Below, piece by piece: positions 39,040 through 49,700 of a stretch of 64,000 nucleotides of DNA (the first letter of the stretch is position 1; every line of letters begins with the position of its first letter). The stretch spans positions 186,001-250,000 of the forward strand of contig QNQO01001171.1 in assembly GCA_003290165.1 (NCBI GenBank), read 5' to 3'. This DNA is from Berberis thunbergii. Its lineage: Eukaryota; Streptophyta; Magnoliopsida; Ranunculales; Berberidaceae. The translations under genes were made by a program, and so were the position numbers. Under the pieces are notes generated by a model that saw only the letters and a program-made list of their open reading frames with translations, did not search any database and was not told where the DNA came from.

Positions 39040-39470
39040 CCACCACCACTTTGTTGAGGAGTGTACGCAGCAGTGAGTTGTCTCTTGATGCCGTTTGTCT
39101 GACAATACTCATTGAACTCATTGGATGTGAATTCTCCACCCCTGTCAGTTCTCAAGCAAGAAATAAAGGAACCAGATTCCTTCTCAACCAAGTTTTTGAA
39201 ACACTTGAACATTTTGAATGTCTCCGACTTCTCAAATAGAAAATAAACCCACATTTTTCTAGAGTAATCATCGATAAAACTGAGAAGATACCTATTGTCA
39301 CTGTTTGAAGTAGATGTGATTGGTCCGCAAAGATCTGAGTGTACCAACTGAAGCTTGTGTGATGCCCTCCATGAACTCCTTTTAGGAAAAGAATCCCGCT
39401 TTTGCTTTCCTACCAAGCAATCATGACAAACTTCTGTGGAAGCTTTGAATTGGGGCAGCCCTTTCACCAT
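39040..39470 (-). pseudogene. Copia integrase, N-terminal part
   Basis: The pre-integrase HxxxC motif reads CHDCLVGKQKRDSFPK. The integrase core has VHSDLCGPI, FIDDYSRKMWVYFL and RTDRGGEFTSNEF, ending at AAYTPQQSGG, where the element breaks off. Confidence 0.88.
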
Positions 39471-39632
39471 CTTCCCATAACTCAGTGTTCAGAGACTTTT
39501 ATAGTTCAAGTGACCATACCGGCGGTGCCAAAGATGTGTGAGATTGTCTCAGTCTGCTTGAAGACATGTTTGAGAGTCCATGACTACAACATTAGCAAGA
39601 AGGACGAACATTCTGTTTGCTGTCATTGGTGT

Positions 39633-40890
39633 CTACATGATCAACCCCTTTCTTGAATGATAGACTTTACACACTCCATCTTGTATAAGGATGGCCAGAT
39701 TCTTCTCTTGTAATTGACCTATACTCAGTAAATTATTTCCTAACTTTGGAGCATAATAAACTTCAGTAATCACCTGAGTTAAGCCATCAATCCTCATCTT
39801 GATATTTCCCTTCCCCATCACTGGCATCCTTGTGTCATTGCCGAGCTTGACTGTGTGTCTGTAATCCTCGTCAAGGTGAGTAAACCACTTCTTGTTGCCA
39901 CACATATGGTTGCTGCAACCTGAATCAATGAACCAAACATCCTCTCTTTTCGAATCATTAGTGTCAACATACGCCATGAGAAGCATCTCATCTTCTTCTT
40001 CTATCTCGACATAGTTGGCTTTCTTGTCCCAATTGGGACATTCCCACTGAAAGTGTCCCAATTTATGACACTTGAAGCACTCCACGGTAGCTTTGTTTAG
40101 AGGATGCCTTTCTCTACCTCTTCCTCGGCCTCGAGCTACATATCCCCTTCCTTCCTTCAAACCTGTCCCTATGAGAAGCTTTCAAAGCTTGTTCTTCTCT
40201 TATATCTCCATTGTGTTGATTCAACCTCTGCTCATGAACCAAAAAACTGCTTTGTAGCTCATCTATTGTCAACAAATCGAGGTCATTGGACTCCTCAATT
40301 GAGCACATGACATAATCAAATCTTGGAGTCATTGATCTCAAGATTTTCTCGATGATGTCAACTTGTGACATGTTTTCACCCCCATGGATCTTCATCTTGT
40401 TGACAATTGTGAGTGTCCGAGCAAAATACTCTTCCACCTTTTCTTCTTCTCGCATCAGGAGAACCTCAAACTCCTTCCTTAAAGCCTACCGATGTGCTCT
40501 CTTCACCCTATTTGTGCCATGATACTTCTGTCTCATCGAGTCCCAGATACTCTTTGAGCTTGACTTGTCAAGGATTGTTTCCATTATCGTTCGGTTTATG
40601 GCCTGGAACAGATAATTCTTCAGCCTGAGATCATCTAACTTCATCTCCTCAACTCTTTGACGCTGCTCCTCAGCCTGCTTACATTGTGCCTCTGTAGGTT
40701 GTCCTCTCTCTGTCACCACCGTAGAGAAAGTGACCGGCTGTTGAGCTCCTTGCGTCACCGTCGGAATCCCAACCTCTATGAGACTTCAGAGTTTTTTAGA
40801 TCGAATGAAATTCTCCATCAACATAGACCAATGATCATAATATCCATCGAAGATGGGAATCGAAACTGGTGCAGAGCTCTCCATTCTTAC
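39633..40890 (-). pseudogene. Copia gag and protease (broken)
   Basis: Starts MESSAPVSIPIFDGYYDHWS. A TGA replaces the expected Trp after IRSKKL, then comes the UBN2-type gag (LRLKNYLFQAI, DLLTIDELQSSFLVHEQRL). A CCHC zinc knuckle follows (CFKCHKLGHFQWEC), then protease with DSGCSNHMCG and the LLSIGQL tail. A frame break lies near 40486. Confidence 0.85.
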
Positions 40891-40987
40891 TCACTCTGTT
40901 CTCACCGTGTTTCACTCTATCACTCATATTAGACAATCTTCTTTCTCCCTATGTTTCACTCTACACACACTCAGGCCCCTTGGAGAA

Positions 40988-40999
40988 GCTCTGATACCA
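40988..40999 (-). other. Copia primer-binding site
   Basis: Minus strand TGGTATCAGAGC, the standard Met-tRNA primer site of plant copia elements, four bases from the LTR end. Confidence 0.85.
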
Positions 41000-41003
41000 T
41001 ATT

Positions 41004-41221
41004 TGTTAGGCACAAAATCAAAATAACTCGAGCAAATTGGGAAAATACCTCTATATCTTCATTATTATTAGAACAAGCATATATAGCCTTACAAGAAGTA
41101 ACTGAAAATAACCAACAACCCACGTAAAGCACTACTCTAGTCCGTGGTACATGATTGCAGGAAAAAGTCTATCTACATACCCTACAAACTAGGGAACAAC
41201 CAAACTCAATCACACCCAACA
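41004..41221 (-). repeat. 5' LTR of the copia element
   Basis: 218 bp. On the minus strand it starts TGTTGGGTGTG and ends GCCTAACA, giving the short inverted ends TGTT/AACA. Carries a TATATA-type tract. Confidence 0.7.
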
Positions 41222-43435
41222 AAACAATATTGATTTATTACCAATTTTTTGTGACTCGTCGATTAATTGGTGACTGCTAAATCCAACCACTAAATACCTA
41301 ATTCGGATCGGTCTACCCCAATTTACACTAAATCGCCGATTAATCGCCTCATAAATAACCCAGGTAAAGATTTTATCAACATCCCTTTTTCTTACCTTTG
41401 AATATTCTTTTTGTTCGTTTATTTTTTCCACAAAACACACTCGGCCTAAATCAATGTCCTTTCTCAGTATTGATTGAAAAAATAATTACTAGTCGCAGTG
41501 TGCGGCACAGAAGTCAATTTGGTATCTATGTGGAACTTGCTACTTAAGATTATAGGTTGCTAGGTCTATATCTATGTATTGTAAGTGTCAATGTTATGTT
41601 TATCTTAACTCAAAAATTTGTTTTTAACTGACAATCGTGTTTCAGACATGTTGATGTCCTGAATCCTGATTCACTCCACTTAATCTTCTATTGTTTATTT
41701 TGTCTTAATAAAACGTCTCACTCCAGCCAGTTGGTCTATGCACTGATCTCTTATTGGAATACTGACTGTAGTCAGGTTGTATGAGACTGTTCTCAAGGGT
41801 GACTTCTAGCCATTGGATTTCAGCATTGTCTTAGTACTTTAATCCCATCTCAGGAATAGAGCCGATGTCAGTCTCTAGGTCCACCAAGAGGTTGTCAATC
41901 ATTTTGTGTTAATCCAAGAAGTATTCCATATGATGTTTTAGGTTAGTACACAGTTTTCGCTTCCAAGCGCCTTCAAATTTTGACTTGTTTATTTCTTGAT
42001 GCAAGAACCAACATGAACACTCTATTCTAAAGTATGTTCAGAAACTCCTAGCAACAATATATCCTTTAATGTTCTTTCCAGGCTGTTATCAAATGTCTTG
42101 AAGGACTGTATTCAAGCTCATATAGCCGGATCTGTTAGCTGTCTAAAATGTGTAGGTACTAGGTAATGCAACTGTGTCACTTCTGTGGACTGCGTCTGAT
42201 TGTAAAAGTTTAGGTTTTGAAGTGGCGTATGAGGAGCTTCCCTATTAGTGTTGACAAAAACTCTCATACTAAAGAATAGTTACATTTGTACCGTAGTCAA
42301 AATCCTGGAGAGACCATGCTAAAATTCACGAAGCATGATTTGTTACAGAATGTTGGCACTTTTAGAAAATTTGAAGGGATTTTGGTAAAAATACCTTAGT
42401 AGAATTCGGTTGGTTGCAGTAGTCGCTTGATTTTTTTGGTGATATAGGCAATTTGTGATTCCTAACCTGGTTAATAGCAAGGCAATGGGTTTGAGAAAAG
42501 GAAATGAGAAGGGTCTGTAATGCTAATGTTTGTGGGTGGGGGAGAAATACTCGAGAAAGGATCCTTAGAAATTTTGCATATGATGGAAGACAATAGTTAG
42601 AAATGTAAAATAGATTATTTAGTCGTTTGTTTTTACAGACTTCTTAATATTCGTGGTAGTATCTGGTTAGTTTGAATATTTTATAGTCGAAGTTGGCTGA
42701 AGTTGTGGACTTGGCCATTAACTTGTGAAAGATTTCAGGTTTCCTAGAATAAAATTTGGATTAATTGGGTGTTCAAATAGATGTTTTTGTGGCGAATCAT
42801 ATATTTGGAGAAAGACGGGGAGAAAAAGGAGAGAAATTATGGGTGCATATTCAAAATGAATTGCATGTGTGTAAATACCTATCCTTCGTTGAGGGAGTAG
42901 GATTTTGGTGGAAATGCCTTACCCATTACCTAAAGTTAACACGTAATCGAGTAGGGGAGAGGACTCTAGGAACGTGACAACTATTTCTTTAAAGATAATG
43001 TTTGTTGCCAGTCCAAATAAAGAACAACATCACCCAAGAAAACAATGAAAATACCTTTGGAAATCTTATTGTACGAGAATTGTATAGATACAAAAATGAG
43101 TATCCATTGTTTAGCTTAAGGGTTAAAGTGTCATGACAGTGATACTGTAGATGCATATAATTGATATTTCTTTATTTAATACTTACTTAGATTGTCTTTA
43201 CTAAACTTAAACACATGATGATTTGCCACTATTACTCAGATTCCTGTTAACTTTTTTGTTATACTTTCTTTTATCTACTTAGTGGACAACACATTTAGTA
43301 AAAGTGTAAGACGTCAGGGCTTCTTTCACATTTTAGTGCCTTTGCTAACCCCGTTGTTAATTTGTAATCCATCTTTGTATTGCTGGGAGTCATAGATTGT
43401 TAAAATGGAGTCTGTGTAACAACTCTTCTACCAAT
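41222..43435. other. No gene recognised
   Basis: 2.2 kb of AT-rich, intron-like DNA. A possible exon-like run after TTCTTTCCAG near 42080 (AVIKCLEGLYSSSY) is too short and unsupported to call. No element ends seen. Confidence 0.35.
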
Positions 43436-43734
43436 GAAACCATGCTACCAATGAAACTCTAGGAATTCCAGTTGCTCTATGAAAGTGATATACTGCCCAA
43501 CTTTCAAACAAGTTGGAAATAATGATCTTCAACCACACCATTAGACCAACAATGCTACCTAGCATATGATCTCCTTTCCTACTTCAAAATTCAAAATTTC
43601 TACGGCTTTCTCCCTGAGCTTCCCTTTGCTCTGAATTTTTTTTTGTCAACCATTAGCCAATTGAACAAGAAATCCATTTGGTACCAGCCACTGGTAGTTA
43701 CCATTTGTCATCTACAAAACGAAATATTGCTGAA

Positions 43735-43770
43735 TGGAGATTGTTGTGTCGAAGAGATCGCCATTCAAGA
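43735..43770 (-). pseudogene. Homoserine kinase 5' tip, inverted fragment
   Basis: Minus strand reads the start of homoserine kinase (ATGGCGATCTCTTCGACACA) for about 30 bases, then jumps to sequence found elsewhere 3' of the gene (compare 63310-63400). Confidence 0.75.
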
Positions 43771-44499
43771 TTACGGAAGTGAAGAAAGAGAGAAACAAGG
43801 GTTTTACAAGGTTTGTTTCTTTCTTTCAACACTTTGATCAAGAGAGTGTATTTGCTTTGCTTTGCTGCTGCGAACAAGTGAAGTTAACCTCTCATCTGTG
43901 CGTGAATTTTGTGCTGCCTCCTTAAAAGTTAAAACACATAAAGGTTAAGTTCACCCAATACCTTAAAGCAAATAGAGAGAATTGTAGTGAAGGTCAACTT
44001 TCAATGTTCCCAGACTTTAGGTTCCTACATATCATCATTTTAAACAGGAGGGGCATTTTGTTTTCGCCTCTAAATCTAATTGAAAAACTAAATTCTTACC
44101 AAAAAAAAAATTTTGTTACATTAAGCCAAACCCAAAACTCTAATTAGATTGACAAAAAACAATAAACCCCCTCTCCATGATTTTAAGGAAATATTCTAAT
44201 TAGCTATCCCTCACTCGCATTGAAAGACAAAAACATCAACAACTATTATTCTCCAGTAGAACTAAATAAAAGTTTTTAACATGAAATATGCATAACAAGA
44301 TCGATCGAAATGAAGAAGATGAATCTAGAAATAACGCATACATATGAGAGTGATTAGGGTTTATCAGCTACTACAAAATCCATAGACACACACACATACA
44401 AACTAATCTACCGCAAGAAGAGATGAAAACCTCTACAATTGATTAAGGTTTACGGGGCATCTAAATGACGGAGATTCAACAATCAATCGAGAGAGATAT

Positions 44500-44690
44500 A
44501 TATACCTGTAGCTCTGGGCGCGGCAGCTGTGGATGAAGCGAAGAAGATGAAAGAAATGGTGAAGAGGAGAAGTCGAGGGTTTTAATAGGGAGAGGTTTTG
44601 GGCTTCAAGCTCTGTGGTCCGTCTCAAGTTTTGGGCTCATGGTTCGGCCATTTTTAAACAAGCCCACTATTGTTGTGAGTAAAAATATTA
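44500..44690 (-). promoter_or_regulatory. Site II/telo-box promoter and 5' UTR exon, inverted copy
   Basis: Inverted copy of 44830-45030 in the left arm of the palindrome, including GAGCCCAAAAC, AAAACCCTCGACTTC and the donor CTACAGGTATAT. If both copies are active they would fire away from each other. Confidence 0.55.
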
Positions 44691-44829
44691 TTATTCAAAT
44701 AGATAAAACGATTGAGGGCGTTTGGTTAATTAACCAATATCCTCAGTGGTAATTAACCAATATCCTCAGTGTTAATTAACCAATATCCTCAGTGGTAATT
44801 AACCAAACTCCCTCAATCGTTTTATCTAT

Positions 44830-45030
44830 TTGAATAATAATATTTTTACTCACAACAATAGTGGGCTTGTTTAAAAATGGCCGAACCATGAGCCCAAAAC
44901 TTGAGACGGACCACAGAGCTTGAAGCCCAAAACCTCTCCCTATTAAAACCCTCGACTTCTCATCTTCACCATTTCTTTCATCTTCTTCGCTTCATCCACA
45001 GCTGCCGCGCCCAGAGCTACAGGTATGTAT
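44830..45030 (+). promoter_or_regulatory. Site II/telo-box promoter and 5' UTR exon
   Basis: Three TGGGCY site II motifs (TAGTGGGCTTG; GAGCCCAAAAC and GAAGCCCAAAACC read on the other strand) precede a telo-box-like AAAACCCTCGACTTC. A pyrimidine-rich leader follows, ending at CGCGCCCAGAGCTACAG|GTATGTA, a good splice donor. Plant ribosomal and mitochondrial protein genes often use this combination. The natural target gene could be the L15 gene downstream, but its first coding exon is missing here. Confidence 0.55.
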
Positions 45031-45756
45031 ATCTCTCTCGATTGATTGTTGAATCTCCGTCATTTAGATGCCCCGTAAACCTTAATCAATTGTAGAGGTT
45101 TTCATCTCTTCTTGCGGTAGATTAGTTTGTATGTGTGTGTGTCTATGGACACTCAAGTAGCTGATAAACCCTAATCACTCTCATATGTATGCGTTATTTC
45201 TAGATCCATCTTCTTCATTTCGATCGATCTTGTTATGCATATTTCATGTTAAAAACTTTTATTTAGTTCTACTGGAGAATAATAGTTGTTGATGTTTTTG
45301 TCTTTCAATGCGAGTGAGGGATAGCTAATTAGAATATTTCCTTAAAATCATGGAGAGGGGGTTTTTTGTCAATCTAATTAGAGTTTTGGGTTTTGGCTTA
45401 ATGTAACAAATTTTTTTTTTGGTAAGAATTTAGTTTTTCAATTAGATTTAGAGGCGAAAACAAAATGCCCCTCCTGTTTAAAATGATGATATGTAGGAAC
45501 CTAAAGTCTGGGAACATTGAAAGTTGACCTTCACTACAATTCTCTCTATTTGCTTTAAGGTATTGGGTGAACTTAACCTGTATGTGTTTTAACTTTTAAG
45601 GAGGCAGCACAAAATTCACGCACAGATGAAAAGTTAACTTCACTTGTTCGCAATAGCAAAGCAAAGCAAATACACTCTCTTGATCAAAGTGTTGAAAGAA
45701 AGAAACAAACCTTGTAAAACCCTAGTTTCTCTCTTTCTTCACTTCCGTAATCTTGA

Positions 45757-46152
45757 ATGGCGATCTCTTCGACACAACAATCTCCATTCAAACAGATCAC
45801 CCTTTCTTCCTCCAAAACCCTCCTTCGCCAAACTTGTAACCATCCTTCAATAATCACCTACTCACGAGTCTCCATCAAATGCAATCTTTCAAAACCCCTA
45901 AAAGCTGAACCAGAGCCCGTCTTCACGTCTGTAACATCTTTTGGTCCAGCCACAGTAGCAAATCTTGGCCCAGGCGTCGACTTCCTCGGATGTGCTGTCG
46001 ATGGGATTGGCGACCATGTCACCTTGCAAGTCGACCCTGATGTGCAACCTGGGCATATCTCAATCTCCATCATTCATGGTGTGGGAAACACCGAGGGCTT
46101 TGCTTTGCTGCTGCGAAAACTTTGGTTAATTACCACTGAGGATATTGGTTAA
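45757..46152 (+). pseudogene. HSK: Homoserine kinase, 5' fragment
   Basis: The first 111 codons are almost identical to the intact gene at 60370 (transit peptide and SFGPATVANLGPG, with Phe to Val in GFDFLGC). At 46087, after IIHGVGN, the sequence turns into unrelated bases made of mirrored TTTGCTTTGCTGCTGCGAA and GATATTGGTTAATTAACC pieces and stops at 46152. The ATP-binding GHMP motif is lost, so no activity is expected. Its 5' flank looks like a native leader. Confidence 0.93.
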
Positions 46153-46721
46153 TTAACCAAACGCACAGATGAAAGGTTAACTTCACTTGTTCGCAGCAGC
46201 AAAGCAAAGCAAATACACTCTCTTGATCAAAGTGTTGAAAGAAAGAAGCAAACCTTGTAAAACCCTTGTTTCTCTCTTTCTTCACTTCAGAGCAAAGGAA
46301 AGCTCGGGGAGAAAGCCGTAGAAATTTTGAATTTTGAAGTAGGAAAGGAGATCATATGCTAGGTAGCATTGTTGGTCTAATGGTGTGGTTGAAGATCATT
46401 ATTTCCAACTTGTTTGAAAGTTGGGCAGTATATCACTTTCATAGAGCAACTGGAATTCCTAGAGTTTCATTGGTAGGCATGGTTTCATTGGTAGAAGAGT
46501 TTGACTTTTCTTGCTAAGGAATGCCAAGGGATGTTGTGGCAGTGTAATGCATTGAAAAGAGCCATGTCACTTGCATTTTATTTTCCTCTTGGAGTTTTTT
46601 TTTTGAAAGGTAATTCTTTAAAATTAAATATATCAAATTTCTTATTTTTTAAGAATTTTCCTTCAGTTTTCTTGAGGGATGTGGTACTTTGTGATGCTAA
46701 TGGATTTCTCTCTTTGTACAG

Positions 46722-49700
46722 CCTGTTGGTTTGGGAAAGATAGCAAAACTCATAAATCAAGGCAAGATTGATTCTTCAGAATTGATCACAATGAAAACTT
46801 TGAAGGTAAGTAAATCTCTCTTCATTATATGAACTGATTTCTGCGCATTGTTTAAGATAAATTAGTCATGTGATTACTGATTACAGGATACCGGGGCCAT
46901 AGGAAAGCAAATAAAAGATGGGGTGAGATTGATGGGTCGCAGTGCTGAACAGATCAAATGGCCTATTCATCTCGAGGTGATTCAACTGTTCTTTATTCAC
47001 ACTTTTCGGTAGTTTTTAATAAGATTTTTGTTTACTGTTCAAGGGGACGTTACCTTGTTCAAAGCTTTTATTAAAGAGTAATTCTACCTGTCGAGGAAAT
47101 GGGCGAGGGAGGGTGGCGAGCACGTGCAGAGGTGACGTGGTAAAAAAGAAAAAAAGCGAGGGAAATCGAAAATTTGGGGGATGAGGGAATGGGGAGAACT
47201 CTCCCCATTTTCATTCTCAAGCTCAGACCTCCCTCTCCCTCTCCCCATTTTCCATCTCGACACCCTCTCCCCCAACGAAGCTCTCCCTCTCCACCCTCTC
47301 CCCATCATCGACTCAAACGAAGTTAGAGAAGAAGAAGGAGAAGAGAAGAAGCTCTCCCTCGTCCCCTCCCTCTCGCAAAAGCAAAGGTAAGTCTCCCCTT
47401 CATTTCTAAATCAAGGATTTCTCATTTTAGATCTAGGGTTTTGTATTGATCAAGATGAAGGTCTATTCTTGATTTACAAATATGTCTCTTGGCAATGAAT
47501 TCCTATTTATGCCTTATCTGTTTTCCCTTTCCACGAGTTTCTTACTCATGGGAGGAGCATGTTTTTCAGTAAATTTATTGTGTATATAAAACATTCATTT
47601 TGAATATTTTCAATTCAAGTGGGATATATTGCATCTGAAGTTACTGGAGCTAAGGTTGTGTTATTCTCTATATGAAAGGTGTGTGATATGCATTTTGTTG
47701 TTTTATGTGAACTGTAGGCATGGCTCCTACTTCATTTGTATTTGCTCTTTATTAATGAAGTTAGATTTCAGGTTCACCACTTTCATCATGGCAAATAAGA
47801 TTCTTGGTCACATCATTTGGGATATAGCTGTAGTTACAACATAGTTTCTATTCTGTTTTTATTTACAATTCTTGACTCTATTTGTATTTTGTAACCGGGT
47901 GCAGAATTTGATACAGTTTTGGTATTAGTATTCCCTTCTCACTGTTGGTAATATTACAGGTTGGCCTCAACAACATAAAGGAGACTGACTTTGTCAATGT
48001 CACAATTCAATCTTTGATGCATGTTACTCCTTTAAGGAACTTTTTCCTCATCCCCGAGAATTATGCGAACTGTAAGTCTACCCTTGTTCATCGATTTGGA
48101 GAACTCACTCGAAAGATTTGGCATGCAAGGAACTTTAAAGGGCAGGTTTGTATTTGCGATAAATTTTCGCTGTTTGCTGTTCTGAAGATTATATTGATCT
48201 CTGACGAACTGCATTTATCAACAGGTCAGCCCTCATTGAGTTTCTGCAGGCAGTTATGAAAGCTAGTAATAAAAAGTTCAGGATAGGTGCTCAGTCTGAT
48301 CCAGTTGAATTCATGTCTTGGCTTCTGAACACATTTCATAAAGATCCAGTTAATAAATTTTCTTGGTTTGATTTTTTTATTGATTCTCCATCTCAATTTG
48401 GTTTGTATACTTGTGCGCATAATCTAATGCAAATCTCTTATTGAACATATCAGATAACCCAGCTGATGAGCTTGTAGCCACGCTCATCAGCAATCGAACT
48501 GCCCATAAATCATCTTCCCTCACGGACAATCCAGGTCTTGGCTGCATTGCTTTACAGTACATAAAAGCATACCAAGGGCAATGCGGTGATGTGGATGACA
48601 AGAAGCCTGCGGATGCTGACTTTGCTCATACCTTTGCACCAAACTGTGGTGTCCAAGTTACAACGTTGGCCCCAATCACTGGCCGACTACTTGGCTGCCA
48701 ATCCAAATATGTCAGTGCTTCAGAAGCATTCTCTAGTTTTCTTATTCATGACCAGAAGAGCTTGGACATATTGTACAATAAGAACCATACTGAAGTAGGA
48801 GCAGCTGTGAGTGGCAGTGACGGAGGCTCCCCATATTTCTGGTGCATTTTATTCAGCAGTGGCAAACCCAACAGTAGCTTTGTTTTAGATGGTGGTTTGG
48901 CCAAGGCACAAGGGCCTGGGTGTTACAGTGGAACTGATGATGACTGCAGTTCTGCTGATCGATCTCGAAGCAACCTATTGTTGTACGCCATTGGGCTCTC
49001 TGTTGCAGTGGCTTATGCTTTTGGATTGTGATCATTTTGTGTCAGGAATTTGAGTTGCTTCGGCTTCTTGTTGTGCATCAAATTGGTTTCTGTATTCTTA
49101 AAGTAATTGAGAGTTTTCACGCGAACATTTTGATACTGTTAACGTTCAACATGAGTACAGCACCTCAACATAACTAAGTTCATCGTAGCATAAAGAGACC
49201 AGAATCCGATCACTAGTCATGCTTCCAATTAAAATACTATCAAGTACTGGCATGTCCAGAAAATTTAAATGAGTTTAATAGTGCTTTGTTACTTCATGTG
49301 ACTGAACACAGGAACCTAACATGCTAACACATACATTATAATGACTTGAGAACCAAGGTTAAAGTTTATCGAGGCATGCTCGGAAAATTTTGAGACTTTC
49401 GGGCTTCTGTTCTCTCATGTCTAGTGCCATGGCAGACTCTTGTTGCTGGACATTGAAGCATTCAACAGTCAAGGGCAGTTTGCATCATACCTGTTTTCCT
49501 TGAACAAAAACTGCATGCCATACAATGTGCAAGTCGATCTTTGTGAAAATGTATTACATCATAAAAGTACTACTGCAACAAGTTTTCATACATGCTAGAC
49601 ACCTGCAATGCCATATCTTAGAAAACTAAAACCCAGGTTAAAAAAAAGGCAACATTCAAGGATTCGTCTCAAACATGCAATACTGAAAGTCAATAACATA

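Larger units (their letters stand above)
39040..41221 (-). mobile_element. Truncated copia-type retrotransposon
   Basis: On the minus strand: 5' LTR (41004-41221), a Met-tRNA primer site, gag, zinc knuckle, protease and the start of integrase, then an abrupt end near 39040. Reverse transcriptase, RNase H and the 3' LTR are missing. The gene order places it in Ty1/copia. No target duplication can be tested because the 3' end is lost. It lies antisense to the SRPK remnant and may have accompanied loss of its last exons. Confidence 0.85.
43436..46480. repeat. 3-kb palindrome around a duplicated promoter
   Basis: Inverted arms of about 1.3 kb and 1.7 kb meet near 44765. Left 43440-43480 (inverted) equals 46440-46480; 43735-44690 (inverted) equals 44830-45790. 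The right arm carries extra DNA (about 45790-46285) with homoserine kinase 5' sequence, which the left arm lacks. The centre (44728-44815) is built of about four copies of TTAATTAACCAATATCCTCA. No TIR or target duplication of a known transposon type was found at the outer ends. Confidence 0.85.

Noticed and set aside
43436..46480. Treating the palindrome as another MULE
   Set aside because: No AATTCTAG-type termini or 9-bp duplication at its borders; it looks like a rearranged host segment.
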